A stretch of DNA of 64,000 bases from Fortiea sp. LEGE XX443 (GTDB lineage: Bacteria; Cyanobacteriota; Cyanobacteriia; Cyanobacteriales; Nostocaceae), in NCBI RefSeq assembly GCF_015206815.1, contig NZ_JADEXZ010000007.1, positions 59,762-123,761 on the forward strand, given 5' to 3'. Position 1 is the first letter of the stretch; each line of letters starts with the position of its first letter. Both the position numbers and the translations under genes were made by a program. Below, one piece after another: positions 28,458 through 37,234 of the stretch. The notes beneath the pieces were generated by a model. That model ran no database searches, was not told the DNA's origin, and saw nothing but the letters and a program-made list of their open reading frames with translations.

Positions 28458-29762
28458 ATGAATAAGCAACACCTTCGCATTGCAATTATTACGGGAGCAT
28501 ACGCCCCCTTTTTATCTGGGATTTCTATAGGAGTACACCAACGGGTTTGTTGGTTGCTACAACAGGGTCATGAAGTTTTTCTTATCCACCCTGAAGTTAA
28601 TGAATACTATCCTAAAGAGATTTTTAATCGTCCTATACCGGGTATTGAAGAAATTAAGTCATTCCCCAATTTTTCTTCTTATGCTTATCCAACTAAACCA
28701 CTAATTTTTTATAAATCTCTTCCCGTACCATTGCACTATCGATATTGGAATGATACAAAATTATTATTAGATTTTAAGCCAGATATTGTAGTGCTTGAAG
28801 AAGCACCAGCCATGATTGGTTATTATTCACTTTTCTTACAAGGTTATGGTCGTCTTATTGGTCGTGAATATGCAAAGTTAACTGATACTCCAGTCATAAC
28901 TCTCTTCCATACAGATATCATTGCCTATATTAGATATTACTTAGGCAATCTATCGTTTTGCCTGATTCGTCCTATTATTCCGCTCCTAGTCAGGCATTTT
29001 AGTGAAGCTTATGATGCCAATTACTTTTCTTCTCAAGAACAGCTGAATGAATACAAAAAGATGAAACTTCAGCGTGGAGAATATCTTGCTTATCAAGGGG
29101 TGGATTGCAACAAATTTCATCCCCAAAACATTTGTTATGATCCGATTTCTCATGACCATCGACCAACTTTGTTGTTTGTTGGCCGCATTAGTGCAGAAAA
29201 AAATGTCGACCAGCTTTTACAAGCATATCCACTCATTGCTGCCAAAATTCCTGATGTTCATTTAGTTATAGTCGGTAGTGGTTCCCTATACTCCGAAATG
29301 CAGCGACGCGCTCAAATATTGGGTTCTGGTATTACTATGTGGGGTGAGTCCCACGGTAAAGAACTGTTAGGTTGGTTTGCTCGTGCTGATGTCTTTGTAA
29401 ATCCGTCTGTGAGCGAAAACTTCTGCACTACAAATAACGAAGCACTGGCTTCTGGTACTCCTGTAGTTGCAGCACTTGCCCCTTCAACCGCAGAACAAGT
29501 GTCTTCTGGTTATAATGGTTTTTTAGCTGAACCTAACAACCCAGCAGATTTTGCTCAAAAGGTAATTACTATTCTGGAAAATCCTCACTTGAAGGCAAAC
29601 ATGGGTGAGCAAGCTCGTCACTCTATTCTCAAGTTTGATTGGTCAGTATGTATGAAAAAGTTTGAACGCAAGCTTTACCAGCATATTAACAATCAACGTG
29701 AGTTTGATGGAGATCGCAAAACCAAAAAGCTTGCCATGAAAGGAAAAAGAACTATTGGCTGA
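28458..29762 (+). CDS. GT4-family glycosyltransferase (SqdX/diglycosyl-lipid type)
   Basis: A 434-residue GT-B enzyme. N-terminal domain: IAIITGAYAPFLSGISIGVH, VVLEEAPAMIGYYS, TLFHTDIIAYIRYYLG. C-terminal domain: LLFVGRISAEKNVDQLLQAY, HLVIVGSGSLYSEMQ, ADVFVNPSVSENFCTTNNEA with the E-x7-E region, and GTPVVAA. The overall layout resembles glycolipid glycosyltransferases such as SqdX, but the acceptor is not certain. The last 23 or so residues (from REFDGDRK to the stop) are read from an inserted IS982-type end, so the native C-terminus has been replaced. Related IS ends lie on both sides of the gene. Confidence 0.85.
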   Translation: MNKQHLRIAIITGAYAPFLSGISIGVHQRVCWLLQQGHEVFLIHPEVNEYYPKEIFNRPIPGIEEIKSFPNFSSYAYPTKPLIFYKSLPVPLHYRYWNDTKLLLDFKPDIVVLEEAPAMIGYYSLFLQGYGRLIGREYAKLTDTPVITLFHTDIIAYIRYYLGNLSFCLIRPIIPLLVRHFSEAYDANYFSSQEQLNEYKKMKLQRGEYLAYQGVDCNKFHPQNICYDPISHDHRPTLLFVGRISAEKNVDQLLQAYPLIAAKIPDVHLVIVGSGSLYSEMQRRAQILGSGITMWGESHGKELLGWFARADVFVNPSVSENFCTTNNEALASGTPVVAALAPSTAEQVSSGYNGFLAEPNNPADFAQKVITILENPHLKANMGEQARHSILKFDWSVCMKKFERKLYQHINNQREFDGDRKTKKLAMKGKRTIG

Positions 29763-29978
29763 TTGATAAAATCTTGTTGGGCAAGCGAGCAGGAATTGAG
29801 TTAGTTAATATGTCAAACAGAACATTCAGCACACCGTAGCTCATTGAACTTTTTGGTTAATTTAGTAGCAGGTTTGGTTGCTTATACTTACTTATCTAAC
29901 AAACTATCTATTAATGTGTACCCGAAAGATTTGCCTGTACTACATCCTGCCCTTTTCTAGTCTCGTTGAACTCACGTT
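29695..29978 (+). mobile_element. Internally deleted IS982-family remnant
   Basis: The left end AACGTGAGTTTGATGGAGAT (29695) and the right end, read in reverse AACGTGAGTTCAACGAGA (29978), are inverted repeats. Between them are two pieces of an IS982 transposase C-terminus in different frames: LIDKILLGKRAGIELVN (29759-29809) and CQTEHSAHRSSLNFLVNL, continuing VAGLVAYTYLS (29811 to the TAG at 29960). An intact copy would be about 1 kb, so most of the transposase is gone. The left end supplies the C-terminus of the glycosyltransferase; the right end supplies the stop codon of the JAMM peptidase gene. Confidence 0.75.
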
Positions 29979-30430
29979 AAATTGATAATATCGATTAACT
30001 CTGGTTGAAACTGATGATTGTCGTCAAGACTCCAACTTAAGAGTTCATCAGCTTGGCCATTTTGAATGGAAACTATTATATATGAGTATTCTGGCCAAGC
30101 ATACTGACGATCGCATTCGGAAGGAATAGCCGGATAGTCAGGATGAGAGTGATAAATACCAATGATATTTAACAATTTATCCCGTGCTGCTTTTTGTACT
30201 TGTAACATAACTTGGGGTGCGATCGCATATCGTTGTTTTTCGTTGTGTTCTGCATGGTTGCTGTCGAAGTTGACAGACTCAGCACTCCAGGCGTTTTCCG
30301 TGGGGATGATTTCTACTACAGTTTTGGTTTGATTATCTAGATAGCCAAGCATTAAACCGCAGCATTCGTTGGGGTAAGTGCTTTCGGCGTGACTGCGGAT
30401 GGTTTGGATGTGTTCTGATTTGAGATTCAT
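29972..30430 (-). CDS. M67-family JAMM metallopeptidase
   Basis: A 152-residue JAMM/MPN+ protein. Glu is in YPNECCGLMLG, and the zinc motif is IIGIYHSHPDYPAIPSECD, that is H-x-H-x(7-10)-S-x2-D. Bacterial M67 peptidases of this type are coupled to ThiF/MoeB enzymes and ubiquitin-like sulfur carriers, where they remove a C-terminal extension to expose Gly-Gly. moeB is the next minus-strand gene downstream. The stop TGA at 29972-29974 lies inside the terminal repeat of an IS982 remnant, so the last residue or two are insertion-derived. Confidence 0.9.
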   Translation of the reverse strand: MNLKSEHIQTIRSHAESTYPNECCGLMLGYLDNQTKTVVEIIPTENAWSAESVNFDSNHAEHNEKQRYAIAPQVMLQVQKAARDKLLNIIGIYHSHPDYPAIPSECDRQYAWPEYSYIIVSIQNGQADELLSWSLDDNHQFQPELIDIINLT

Positions 30431-30489
30431 GGAAAGATTAACCGCAGATAAACGCGGATATAGACGCGTAATACCAATTCACGAAAATC

Positions 30490-30593
30490 TTGATACAAAT
30501 TAATGGTTTTTAATTCTTTCCCCCTGCGACCTGCGACCTGCCCCCTGCTCCCTGCTCCCTGCTCCCTGCCCCCCTGCGACCTACTTGTATCAA
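30490..30593. repeat. Heptamer repeat framed by an inverted repeat
   Basis: CTGCTCC-type heptamers (three or more copies) plus GCGACCT units fill 30520-30583. They are framed by TTGATACAA at 30490-30498 and TTGTATCAA at 30585-30593. The strand bias (almost pure pyrimidine) and framing suggest a mobile or slip-generated intergenic repeat. Confidence 0.6.
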
Positions 30594-30655
30594 ACTTAAA
30601 GTGAAACGGTATAAGCGGCTAGACGCAGGCTACGCAGATGAATGGGGATGTATTT

Positions 30656-31369
30656 TTAAGTAATTACGGTAATTTTGCCAGTATCAATATTATAATAAGC
30701 ACTCACAATTTTGAGTTTGCCTGTGTCCACTAATTGAGCTAATATTGCGGAACTTTGTTGTAATTTGTTTGCCTGATATTGAATGTTGGCAATAACCGCA
30801 TCTGTGGAATTTAAATTGCTTAAAGCTGGTTTGATGCCTTCAACGACATAGCCAATTCTACCGGGAAGCGGTTCATTTTTGATGGCGGCTGCTACAGCAC
30901 CGCAGTTTTTATGACCCAAGACGACAATTAGTTGCGTCCCTAAAACAGCTGTGGTATATTCCAAGCTACCTATAGCCATATCACTGGCAACATTACCAGC
31001 GACTCGCACAACAAATAAATCGCCTAGCCCTTGGTCAAAAATAATTTCTGTTGGTACTCTAGAATCTGCACAACCTAAAATTGCGGCAAAAGGATATTGT
31101 GCTTTGGCTAGTAATTGCAAATGCGCCAACGATTGATGAGGGTATTGGCGTTTTTGTTGGATAAATCGTTGATTACCATCTAGTAAAAGTTTTAAAGCCT
31201 GATTTGGGTTAACTGGATTTGGGTTAGCTGGACTAACATCAGCGATCGCAGTTTTCGATGTATTTGTTATCAGGCTACCACTAATAGTCGTAGCAGCGAT
31301 CGCTAAGGAGCCTGTACCTGCTAACTTCAAAAAATCACGACGACCGATAAATCCATTAATTCGAGCCAT
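30656..31369 (-). CDS. Tat-exported beta-carbonic anhydrase
   Basis: A beta-class carbonic anhydrase of 237 residues (248 if the ATG at 31402 is used). The N-terminus has a twin-arginine signal, GRRDFLKLAGTGSLAIAATT, so the enzyme should be folded before export to the periplasm. Zinc and catalytic residues are in ILGCADSRVPTE (Cys, Asp-Arg pair) and VLGHKNCGAVAAAI (His and Cys). It interconverts CO2 and bicarbonate. Beta-class enzymes are usually cytoplasmic or carboxysomal, so the Tat signal implies a periplasmic role in carbon supply or pH balance. Confidence 0.92.
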   Translation of the reverse strand: MARINGFIGRRDFLKLAGTGSLAIAATTISGSLITNTSKTAIADVSPANPNPVNPNQALKLLLDGNQRFIQQKRQYPHQSLAHLQLLAKAQYPFAAILGCADSRVPTEIIFDQGLGDLFVVRVAGNVASDMAIGSLEYTTAVLGTQLIVVLGHKNCGAVAAAIKNEPLPGRIGYVVEGIKPALSNLNSTDAVIANIQYQANKLQQSSAILAQLVDTGKLKIVSAYYNIDTGKITVIT

Positions 31370-31402
31370 TAATCTTCCTGACAACATTTTTGTTGTTGGC
31401 AA

Positions 31403-31855
31403 GAAGATATCAGACTTTAGCTAGATGCTGTAGTACTCTCTTACACTGTTTCAGACTGATTTAACTTAGCACCCTGCTCAACACACCGTTACAGCTAACG
31501 GCATTCAGTTGGAAAAATACTTTGATGCTTGTGAGCGATTGATGTTCTCCATCAACGAGGTAGGGTTAATAAGAAACCTTACCTCGTTGGTCGCAAACGA
31601 GTTAAGGTTCTCTATGGATGAGGTAGGGTTAGCAACGAAAGCTAATTTTGATAGGGCGTAGACGCAAAGCATCTGTCGTAGGTATTGCTTGTTCTAAAAT
31701 CATGACAGCGATCGCATTTTGTGTAGCTGCGTAGGCGATCGCACATCAGTAAATAATGGAGAAACGTCACAACCCATTGTCTTAGTTTAGATATGCTGAA
31801 AGGAAATGCGATCGCACTTAGCGTTTCATAAAAGATAAATTTAGGAGCATCAGCT
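31403..31855. other. Intergenic region with hairpin and internal repeats
   Basis: A hairpin CAACGAGGTA/TACCTCGTTG lies at 31553-31562 and 31580-31589, and a related GATGAGGTAGGGTTAGC copy at about 31616-31632. HIP1-type sites cluster at 31708-31815. A frame open from 31468 to 31663 has no credible start and only repetitive content, so no gene is called. Confidence 0.5.
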
Positions 31856-32149
31856 TTGGCAACTATTACCGATATTGGCACACTCATCAATCATAATTCT
31901 GAAATACACGGAGGTTGCCCAATTATTGCTGGTACAGGGGTAACAGTCCGGCGTATAGCTATCTGGTATAAACAAGGTTACAGTGCAGAAAAAATTGCTG
32001 ATGAGATTAGTCACCTAACTTTAGCGCAGATTTATGCAGCTTTAGCTTATTATCATGCTAACCGCCATGAAATTGATGCCGATATTGCGGCAGAAGCAGC
32101 CGAGGCTGAGAGATTAGAGACATTACACAAAGCTCAAAAACGTTCATGA
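31856..32149 (+). CDS. DUF433 antitoxin-like protein
   Basis: A 97-residue DUF433 protein with a TTG start, supported by AGGAG eight or so bases upstream and by the family-like N-terminus MATITDIGTLI; there is no in-frame ATG. Core motifs: GGCPIIAGTGVTVRRIAIWY, GYSAEKIADEISHLTLAQIYAAL and YHANRHEIDADI. The stop overlaps the ATG of the DUF5615 partner, as in intact modules. Because that partner is broken, this antitoxin is probably an orphan. Confidence 0.85.
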   Translation: MATITDIGTLINHNSEIHGGCPIIAGTGVTVRRIAIWYKQGYSAEKIADEISHLTLAQIYAALAYYHANRHEIDADIAAEAAEAERLETLHKAQKRS

Positions 32150-32675
32150 GCCAGATTCGATTGTACATGGATGAAGATTCTACCGCACGTTCTTGAGTTC
32201 TGGCTCTACAAAATCGTGGTGTAGAAGTAATTACAAGTTTAAGTGTAAATAGACTTGGTTATTCTGATGAAGAACAACTGAAATGGGCAACAGAACAAAA
32301 TCTAGTTTTATATAGCTCTAATATTAGAGATTTCTACCGTTTGCACAGTGATTTTTTGAGCAAAGAACAATCTCATACAGGAATGATTTTAGTACAGCAG
32401 CAGCGTTACTCAGTGGGCGAATTAATGCGCGGGATGTTGAGGCTAATTGCAGCTAAGTCAACGTGAATTCGATGAACCTCTCCCCAACCCCTCTCCGACG
32501 CGGAGAGGGGCAGAAATATTACTCATTGTTCACGAAAAAACTAGGCTTTCAAAGCCTATCTCCTTTTAGGGGAGAGGTTTGGAGAGGGGTTTTTTCAATC
32601 CGTCGAACTCACGTTAAGTCAGCAGAAGAAATGCAAAACCAAGTGGAATTTCTGACTGCTTGGATTGAGGAATAA
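32146..32675 (+). pseudogene. Broken DUF5615 toxin gene with MITE insertion
   Basis: Reading from ATG 32146 gives MSQIRLYMDEDSTARS, then an in-frame TGA at 32194-32196. It continues VLALQNRGVEVITS, DEEQLKWATEQNLVLYS and NIRDFYRLHSDF to LIAAKS. A 154-bp MITE (32461-32614) then interrupts the frame, and AEEMQNQVEFLTAWIEE with TAA at 32673 completes the protein. The residues before and after match the normal DUF5615 protein, so the gene was whole before. Two independent lesions (nonsense codon and insertion) make it inactive. Confidence 0.85.
32461..32614. mobile_element. 154-bp MITE with 7-bp target duplication
   Basis: The element begins ACGTGAATTCGATGAACC and ends, read in reverse, ACGTGAGTTCGACGGATT. 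It is flanked by TAAGTCA at 32454-32460 and 32615-32621. Sub-terminal blocks (CCTCTCCCCAACCCCTCTCC and its near complement) pair, so the whole element can fold on itself. No protein is encoded. The ends match those of the IS982-type remnants at 27953 and 29695-29978, which suggests mobilisation by an IS982 transposase. Confidence 0.85.
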
Positions 32676-32809
32676 TTTTCAATGAGTATGCGATAATCAC
32701 CTAGCATTTTATAGGAAAGATAAATTATGAACTTTACCAGTCTTCATCGAGGTCTCCCTACTCGTCGGCTCAATTCATTCTTTCATCAATCTCTTTAAGA
32801 GCGATCGCA

Positions 32810-33232
32810 TTATGTCACAGCATTAAAATAACAGAAATCTTGAACAGTTATAATCTCAATACCTCTCCAGGGATTTAGCACTAGCAGATCACGATCTCCA
32901 GTCACAATACATTCTGCTTTTCCACTGACGGCTAATTCCAGATATTTGTTATCTTTTGGATCTCGACATTCATTAATCTGCTCAGTTACTTTAATGAACC
33001 GTACAGTTTCGGACAAATCTAGCAAGAAATTGTTTCGTTCTTCTGGCGTGATGTACCGATTAAAATTAGGTCGAGCAAGTACCTGTTCTAACTCCAGCCA
33101 AATGGACTCGGATACCAATAATTCTCCTAAATCTTGAGCCTTTCTAAGTGCGCGATCTGGTTTACTTCCTGGGAATAACAACGCACTAACAATGACATTG
33201 ACATCAAGCACAAACCGTCTTTCATTCGTCAT
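32810..33232 (-). CDS. PIN-domain toxin
   Basis: A 140-residue PIN-domain protein of the type annotated as putative toxin-antitoxin toxin, PIN family. Acidic active-site residues are visible in RFVLDVNVIVSALLFPGSK, SIWLELEQVL, ECRDPKDNKYLELAV and CIVTGDRDLLVL. PIN toxins are Mg2+-dependent RNases. The start overlaps the upstream antitoxin-like gene by 11 bases, which supports a two-gene operon. Start ATG at 33232. Confidence 0.88.
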   Translation of the reverse strand: MTNERRFVLDVNVIVSALLFPGSKPDRALRKAQDLGELLVSESIWLELEQVLARPNFNRYITPEERNNFLLDLSETVRFIKVTEQINECRDPKDNKYLELAVSGKAECIVTGDRDLLVLNPWRGIEIITVQDFCYFNAVT

Positions 33233-33494
33233 TATTCAAGATTGACTCCAACATTTCTGGTGTTAAGCCCCTTTGAACGGCTTTTGTACCAATTTCATCC
33301 ATTGTTTGTCTGAGCTTGGCAATGGCTTCCTGTTTGCTTGTCATTGAGGACTTGAGTAACACTGTGATGCGGGCTGCAATTTGTTCCTGTTCTTCTTCTG
33401 TAGCATTGCGGTATGCTTCTGCTACTTCAGACGGGACTTTGATGGTAATTTCTTCTTTAGCAATCATGTTTTGTTTGCTTCTATAGTCTTTCAT
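33222..33494 (-). CDS. Antitoxin-like protein partner of the PIN toxin
   Basis: A 90-residue (81 if started at the ATG at 33467) mostly helical, charged protein: EEITIKVPSEVAEAYRNATEE, EQEQIAARITVLL, AIAKLRQTMDEIGTKAVQRG and LTPEMLESILNNDE. The N-terminal strand (ITIKVP) recalls ribbon-helix-helix proteins, and the C-terminus would wrap the toxin. Function is inferred from its overlap with the PIN gene. No clear ribosome site distinguishes the two starts. Confidence 0.75.
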   Translation of the reverse strand: MKDYRSKQNMIAKEEITIKVPSEVAEAYRNATEEEQEQIAARITVLLKSSMTSKQEAIAKLRQTMDEIGTKAVQRGLTPEMLESILNNDE

Positions 33495-33503
33495 AATTTT
33501 AAT

Positions 33504-33533
33504 AAAAAAATCAGGTGGGAAATTCTCACCTGA
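33504..33533 (-). terminator. Intrinsic terminator downstream of putA
   Basis: TCAGGTGGGAA and TTCTCACCTGA (33511-33533) pair with one G-T wobble, followed on the minus strand by seven T (A run 33504-33510). A short T-rich tail on the plus side may let it work both ways. It lies 78 bp after the putA stop. Confidence 0.7.
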
Positions 33534-33610
33534 TTTCTTAGTTCATACCAATCCTGCGGGTGTTGGGTTTCGTTCCTTAACCCAACTTACTTGCGAATTG
33601 CAAATTGTTA

Positions 33611-36589
33611 TTACTCCGCACCTTCGATGGGTGCAAAGCCTTGGCGCTGAATATTTTCTGTGATTGTGCGCGGTTCGAGGAATTGTAGCAAGTAGTCAGG
33701 GCCACCTGCTTTGGAACCGACACCAGAAAGTTTGAATCCGCCGAAGGGTTGCCGAGCCACGATCGCACCTGTAATATTGCGGTTAATGTACAAGTTGCCA
33801 ACTTCAAACTCTTCTTGTGCTTGTTGAATATGGGAAGGTGTACGCGAATATAACCCGCCAGTTAAGGCGTAATTTGTGCCGTTAGCAACCTTTAATGCTT
33901 GGGCAAAATCCTTGACTTTAATGACAGCTAACACAGGCCCGAATATTTCTTGTTGGGCAACTATGCCATCGGGTGGTACTTCACTAAAAATCACTGGGCC
34001 GATAAAATATCCTTGTTCGGGTGCAGCTAACTCTAAAGCTAACTTGGCTTCAGCCTTACCCTTTTCAATATACTCGCGGATGCGATCGCGGGCATTAGCA
34101 TCAATCACTGGCCCTACTTGGGTACTGGGTAACTCGGTTTCCCCAATGTTCAAGGATTTTGTCGCTTCAACCAACCTTGTGACAAAAGCATCGTAGATTG
34201 ATTCTACAACCATTACCCGCGAACAAGCCGAGCATTTCTGCCCACTGTAACCAAATGCTGACTGCACAACCCCTACAACAGCTTGGTCTAAATCAGCACT
34301 TTCATCAACGATGATGCCATTCTTGCCGCCCATCTCCGCAATTACCCGTTTCATATGCCTTTGCAAAGGCTTCAAGGTTGCTGCTTCTGAGTAAATTCTA
34401 CAACCCACTTCTTGAGAACCAGTAAAAGCAATCACATGAGTATCAGGGTGACTGACTAAATACGCTCCAACTTGGGAACCCTTACCGGGAACGTATTGAA
34501 AAACACCATTGGGAATCCCAGCTTCAACCAGAATTTCTGTGAGTTTGGCAGTAATTACAGAAGATGTTTCCGCAGGTTTGAGCAGCGTACAGTTACCCGT
34601 AACCAAAGCAGCAACAGTCATCCCACAGGCGATCGCTAACGGGAAATTCCACGGCGAAATCACCACCGCAATTCCTCGCGGCTGGTAGATATAACGGTTT
34701 GTTTCTCCAGGCACGTCATAATTAATACCTTGATAAAGCCGTTCCATCTCTTCAGCGTAGTAGCGACAAAAATCGATCGCCTCCGAAACCTCTGCGTCTG
34801 CTTCCTTAACTGGTTTCCCAACCTCCAAAACTATCCAAGCCGACAATTCCGCCCGGCGTTGTTCCATCAAATCAGCAGCTTTGCGTAAAATATCAGCGCG
34901 TTGCTTCACAGGTGTTTTCTTCCACCCAGGAAATGCAGCCTTAGCCGCTTGCATCGCCTGTTCCGCTTGTTCCACACTAATCAATCCAACCTTGCCAATT
35001 ACCTGACTAAAATTAGAAGGATTAACAGAGTCAATCACATCCTGAGTCTTGACATACTCCCCATTAATCAACGGTAAATAAGTCTTACCAAACTGCTGAC
35101 GCACATTCTCAAAAGCCTGCGCCGCCTTCTTTCTTCTCTCCTCTTCCGCATAATCAGTATCCGCCGCACCAGAGAATCTTCCATCTTCCTCGTGCTTCCG
35201 CGTCTGGGCGTGAGAGTTTAAAACCGGAGGTGCAAGCAGTTCCTCCATTGGCTTATTCTCCAAATTCTGCCGCAAGAACGAACTATTAGCTGTATTTTCC
35301 AACAACCGCCGAATTAGATAAGCCATCCCCGGCAATAATTCACCGTAAGGACAATAAACCCTTACCCGATAACCCTGATCAACCAAAGCCTTAGCTAATT
35401 TATCCCCCATCCCATACAGCACTTGCATTTCAAAACAACGACGGGGAACTTTAAGACTTTCCGCTATGGCAATTGCTCGTGCTTGCGATCGCACATTATG
35501 ACTACCAATGGCAGCATATACATATTGGTGATTTTCGAGCAACAACTGAGTTATCGCTTCAAAATTCGCATCTGTCGCCATTTTGTCATTGTAAACAGGC
35601 TGCGGCCAATGCTTCTGGGCTGCTTTGATAGTTTCCTGATCCCAATACGCACCCTTCACTAACCGAATTGTTAGCGGATAACCACGCTGCTTCAACCAAG
35701 CAATTACATTTCTGGCATCTTGCTCGCTATCACGCAAGTATGCTTGGATTGTCATACCTATATCTGTGCGTTGCCGGAATTCATCTTCTAACAATAATTT
35801 TTGTAAGATATTCAGAGTCAAGTCTTTATAGGCATACTGTTCCATATCAAAATGGATAGCTGCGCCTAACTCTTGAGCGTGACGTAATAAGTTGCGAATG
35901 CGATCGCTAACTTTTGCCTCGCTACCTTCAGCATTTAATGGGTCAAATTGGGAATAAAACGCCGTTAATTTAACAGAAACTTGGACTTTTGGTAGCTTTT
36001 CACCATCGGCTTCATCAATAGCCGGAATATGATTCCAATTCTTAGATGCTTCTACCAATTGTGCAATTAATTCTTGATAGCGTTCTAGATAAGACTGCGC
36101 TTCTACTTCTGTAATTACAGCTTCACCAAGTAAATCAATAGTGAAAGCCATTTTTTCTTTACGCAGTCGTTCTACAGTTTTGATGATTTGTTTAATATTT
36201 TCGCCAGCAATATATTTATGAGCTAATGTCTCAACCGCCGTCGAGACAGTTGTTGCAGCCACTTGTCCCGGCATAGAATCAGGGTTAGCAAAATTGAGCA
36301 TCCCCTTGAGGGCTGCTGGCAATTCTACTGTTTCATCTCCTAAATATTCTTGTAAATGGGCAGCAATTTCTGGTTTACTGCGTAACGCCGGGAGAGTATC
36401 AATAAAGCGAAAGAGTTGCACCCGCAAACCAGGATTGCTCATCGCCCAAGCTAGTAATTTATCATCCCAGCGCATTTGGTCACGCAAGGAAGCCAAAAAT
36501 GAACGATTTTCTTGGGTAGCTGTTAGGAGTTGTTTAGCAATTTCTTGAGTTTTAGGTTCGTAGATGCTGGTTTGTACTTGTAACACCAC
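33611..36589 (-). CDS. putA: Bifunctional proline dehydrogenase / glutamate semialdehyde dehydrogenase
   Basis: A 992-residue PutA that oxidises proline to glutamate in two steps. The FAD-binding proline dehydrogenase barrel spans about residues 90-450 (KVQVSVKLTAFYSQFDPL, AIHFDMEQYAYKDLTL, LVKGAYWDQET, YGELLPGMAYLIRRLLEN). The aldehyde dehydrogenase covers about 510-980, with SPWNFPLAIACGM, AFTGSQEVG, IAEMGGKNGIIVDESAD (general base Glu) and GYSGQKCSACSRV (nucleophile Cys). No DNA-binding N-terminal domain is seen, so it is a purely enzymatic PutA. A terminator lies downstream, and the gene stands alone. Confidence 0.95.
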   Translation of the reverse strand: MVLQVQTSIYEPKTQEIAKQLLTATQENRSFLASLRDQMRWDDKLLAWAMSNPGLRVQLFRFIDTLPALRSKPEIAAHLQEYLGDETVELPAALKGMLNFANPDSMPGQVAATTVSTAVETLAHKYIAGENIKQIIKTVERLRKEKMAFTIDLLGEAVITEVEAQSYLERYQELIAQLVEASKNWNHIPAIDEADGEKLPKVQVSVKLTAFYSQFDPLNAEGSEAKVSDRIRNLLRHAQELGAAIHFDMEQYAYKDLTLNILQKLLLEDEFRQRTDIGMTIQAYLRDSEQDARNVIAWLKQRGYPLTIRLVKGAYWDQETIKAAQKHWPQPVYNDKMATDANFEAITQLLLENHQYVYAAIGSHNVRSQARAIAIAESLKVPRRCFEMQVLYGMGDKLAKALVDQGYRVRVYCPYGELLPGMAYLIRRLLENTANSSFLRQNLENKPMEELLAPPVLNSHAQTRKHEEDGRFSGAADTDYAEEERRKKAAQAFENVRQQFGKTYLPLINGEYVKTQDVIDSVNPSNFSQVIGKVGLISVEQAEQAMQAAKAAFPGWKKTPVKQRADILRKAADLMEQRRAELSAWIVLEVGKPVKEADAEVSEAIDFCRYYAEEMERLYQGINYDVPGETNRYIYQPRGIAVVISPWNFPLAIACGMTVAALVTGNCTLLKPAETSSVITAKLTEILVEAGIPNGVFQYVPGKGSQVGAYLVSHPDTHVIAFTGSQEVGCRIYSEAATLKPLQRHMKRVIAEMGGKNGIIVDESADLDQAVVGVVQSAFGYSGQKCSACSRVMVVESIYDAFVTRLVEATKSLNIGETELPSTQVGPVIDANARDRIREYIEKGKAEAKLALELAAPEQGYFIGPVIFSEVPPDGIVAQQEIFGPVLAVIKVKDFAQALKVANGTNYALTGGLYSRTPSHIQQAQEEFEVGNLYINRNITGAIVARQPFGGFKLSGVGSKAGGPDYLLQFLEPRTITENIQRQGFAPIEGAE

Positions 36590-37234
36590 AGATAATAATC
36601 TCCTTAATTTAAGGCATAGCGTCTTCTATTGTGACTCTTGAATTTTGCTACTACCACATTCTTAAGTGCTGAGTATTGAGTATAAACCTGGTTTCTTTAA
36701 GTCTTTGAGTAATCAATGAATGTTGTCCTAACATAATGGCTGTCTGACTTTGGTAACAGAATCAGTGATTAAGAGCTTATTTCAACCAGAATTGTTGGCG
36801 TTGACCTTGGTAGATAACGCTGTAAAGTTAAAAGGAAAGGATGAAGCGATCGCTTCGCAATTTACAAACTTCTTTTGGTTGCGCTGACTGTTTTGATCTG
36901 ATGTTCTCTGCTTAAACACTGCCTTCCTCTGGTAGTAATGAACAGGCAAAGCTCTCCCTTTGGAGGAAGCGTAGCCGTGGAGATTCAGAGTTTAGGGATT
37001 GATAGGACTGCCCACCCAACAGACTGCTTCACTAGCAGTTTTCATCAATCTGCCATTCTAATCTTATGACTCGGAAAGAGGCGGTATAATTTGGATTAAA
37101 GTCAGTAGCCTAATTATAATTAACGAAATTAACCTTATAACCACAGTGCGACTAGGCTAGTAATTTTTAGCCAAAATTAATTCTGAATTCAAACAGATAA
37201 CCTTGCTGCGCTATCCCCACCCAGAAATGAAGCG
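36590..37234. other. Intergenic region before the attC-like site
   Basis: No gene is seen in 645 bp. A short repeat CTCCCTTTGGAGGAAGCGTAG is at about 36955-36975. The region separates putA (leaving leftward) from the restriction-modification cassette. Confidence 0.45.

Noticed and set aside
31468..31663. Open frame with sequence such as SINEVGLIRNLTSLVANELRF
   Set aside because: It lacks a credible start, and its content follows from the repeated GAGGTAGGGTTA words.
32463..32675. Independent 70-codon gene
   Set aside because: It starts inside the MITE and ends in the 3' part of the broken DUF5615 gene.
32723..32800. Small ORF of about 23 codons (MNFTSLHRGLPTRR)
   Set aside because: No ribosome site, no hydrophobic or conserved pattern; likely chance.
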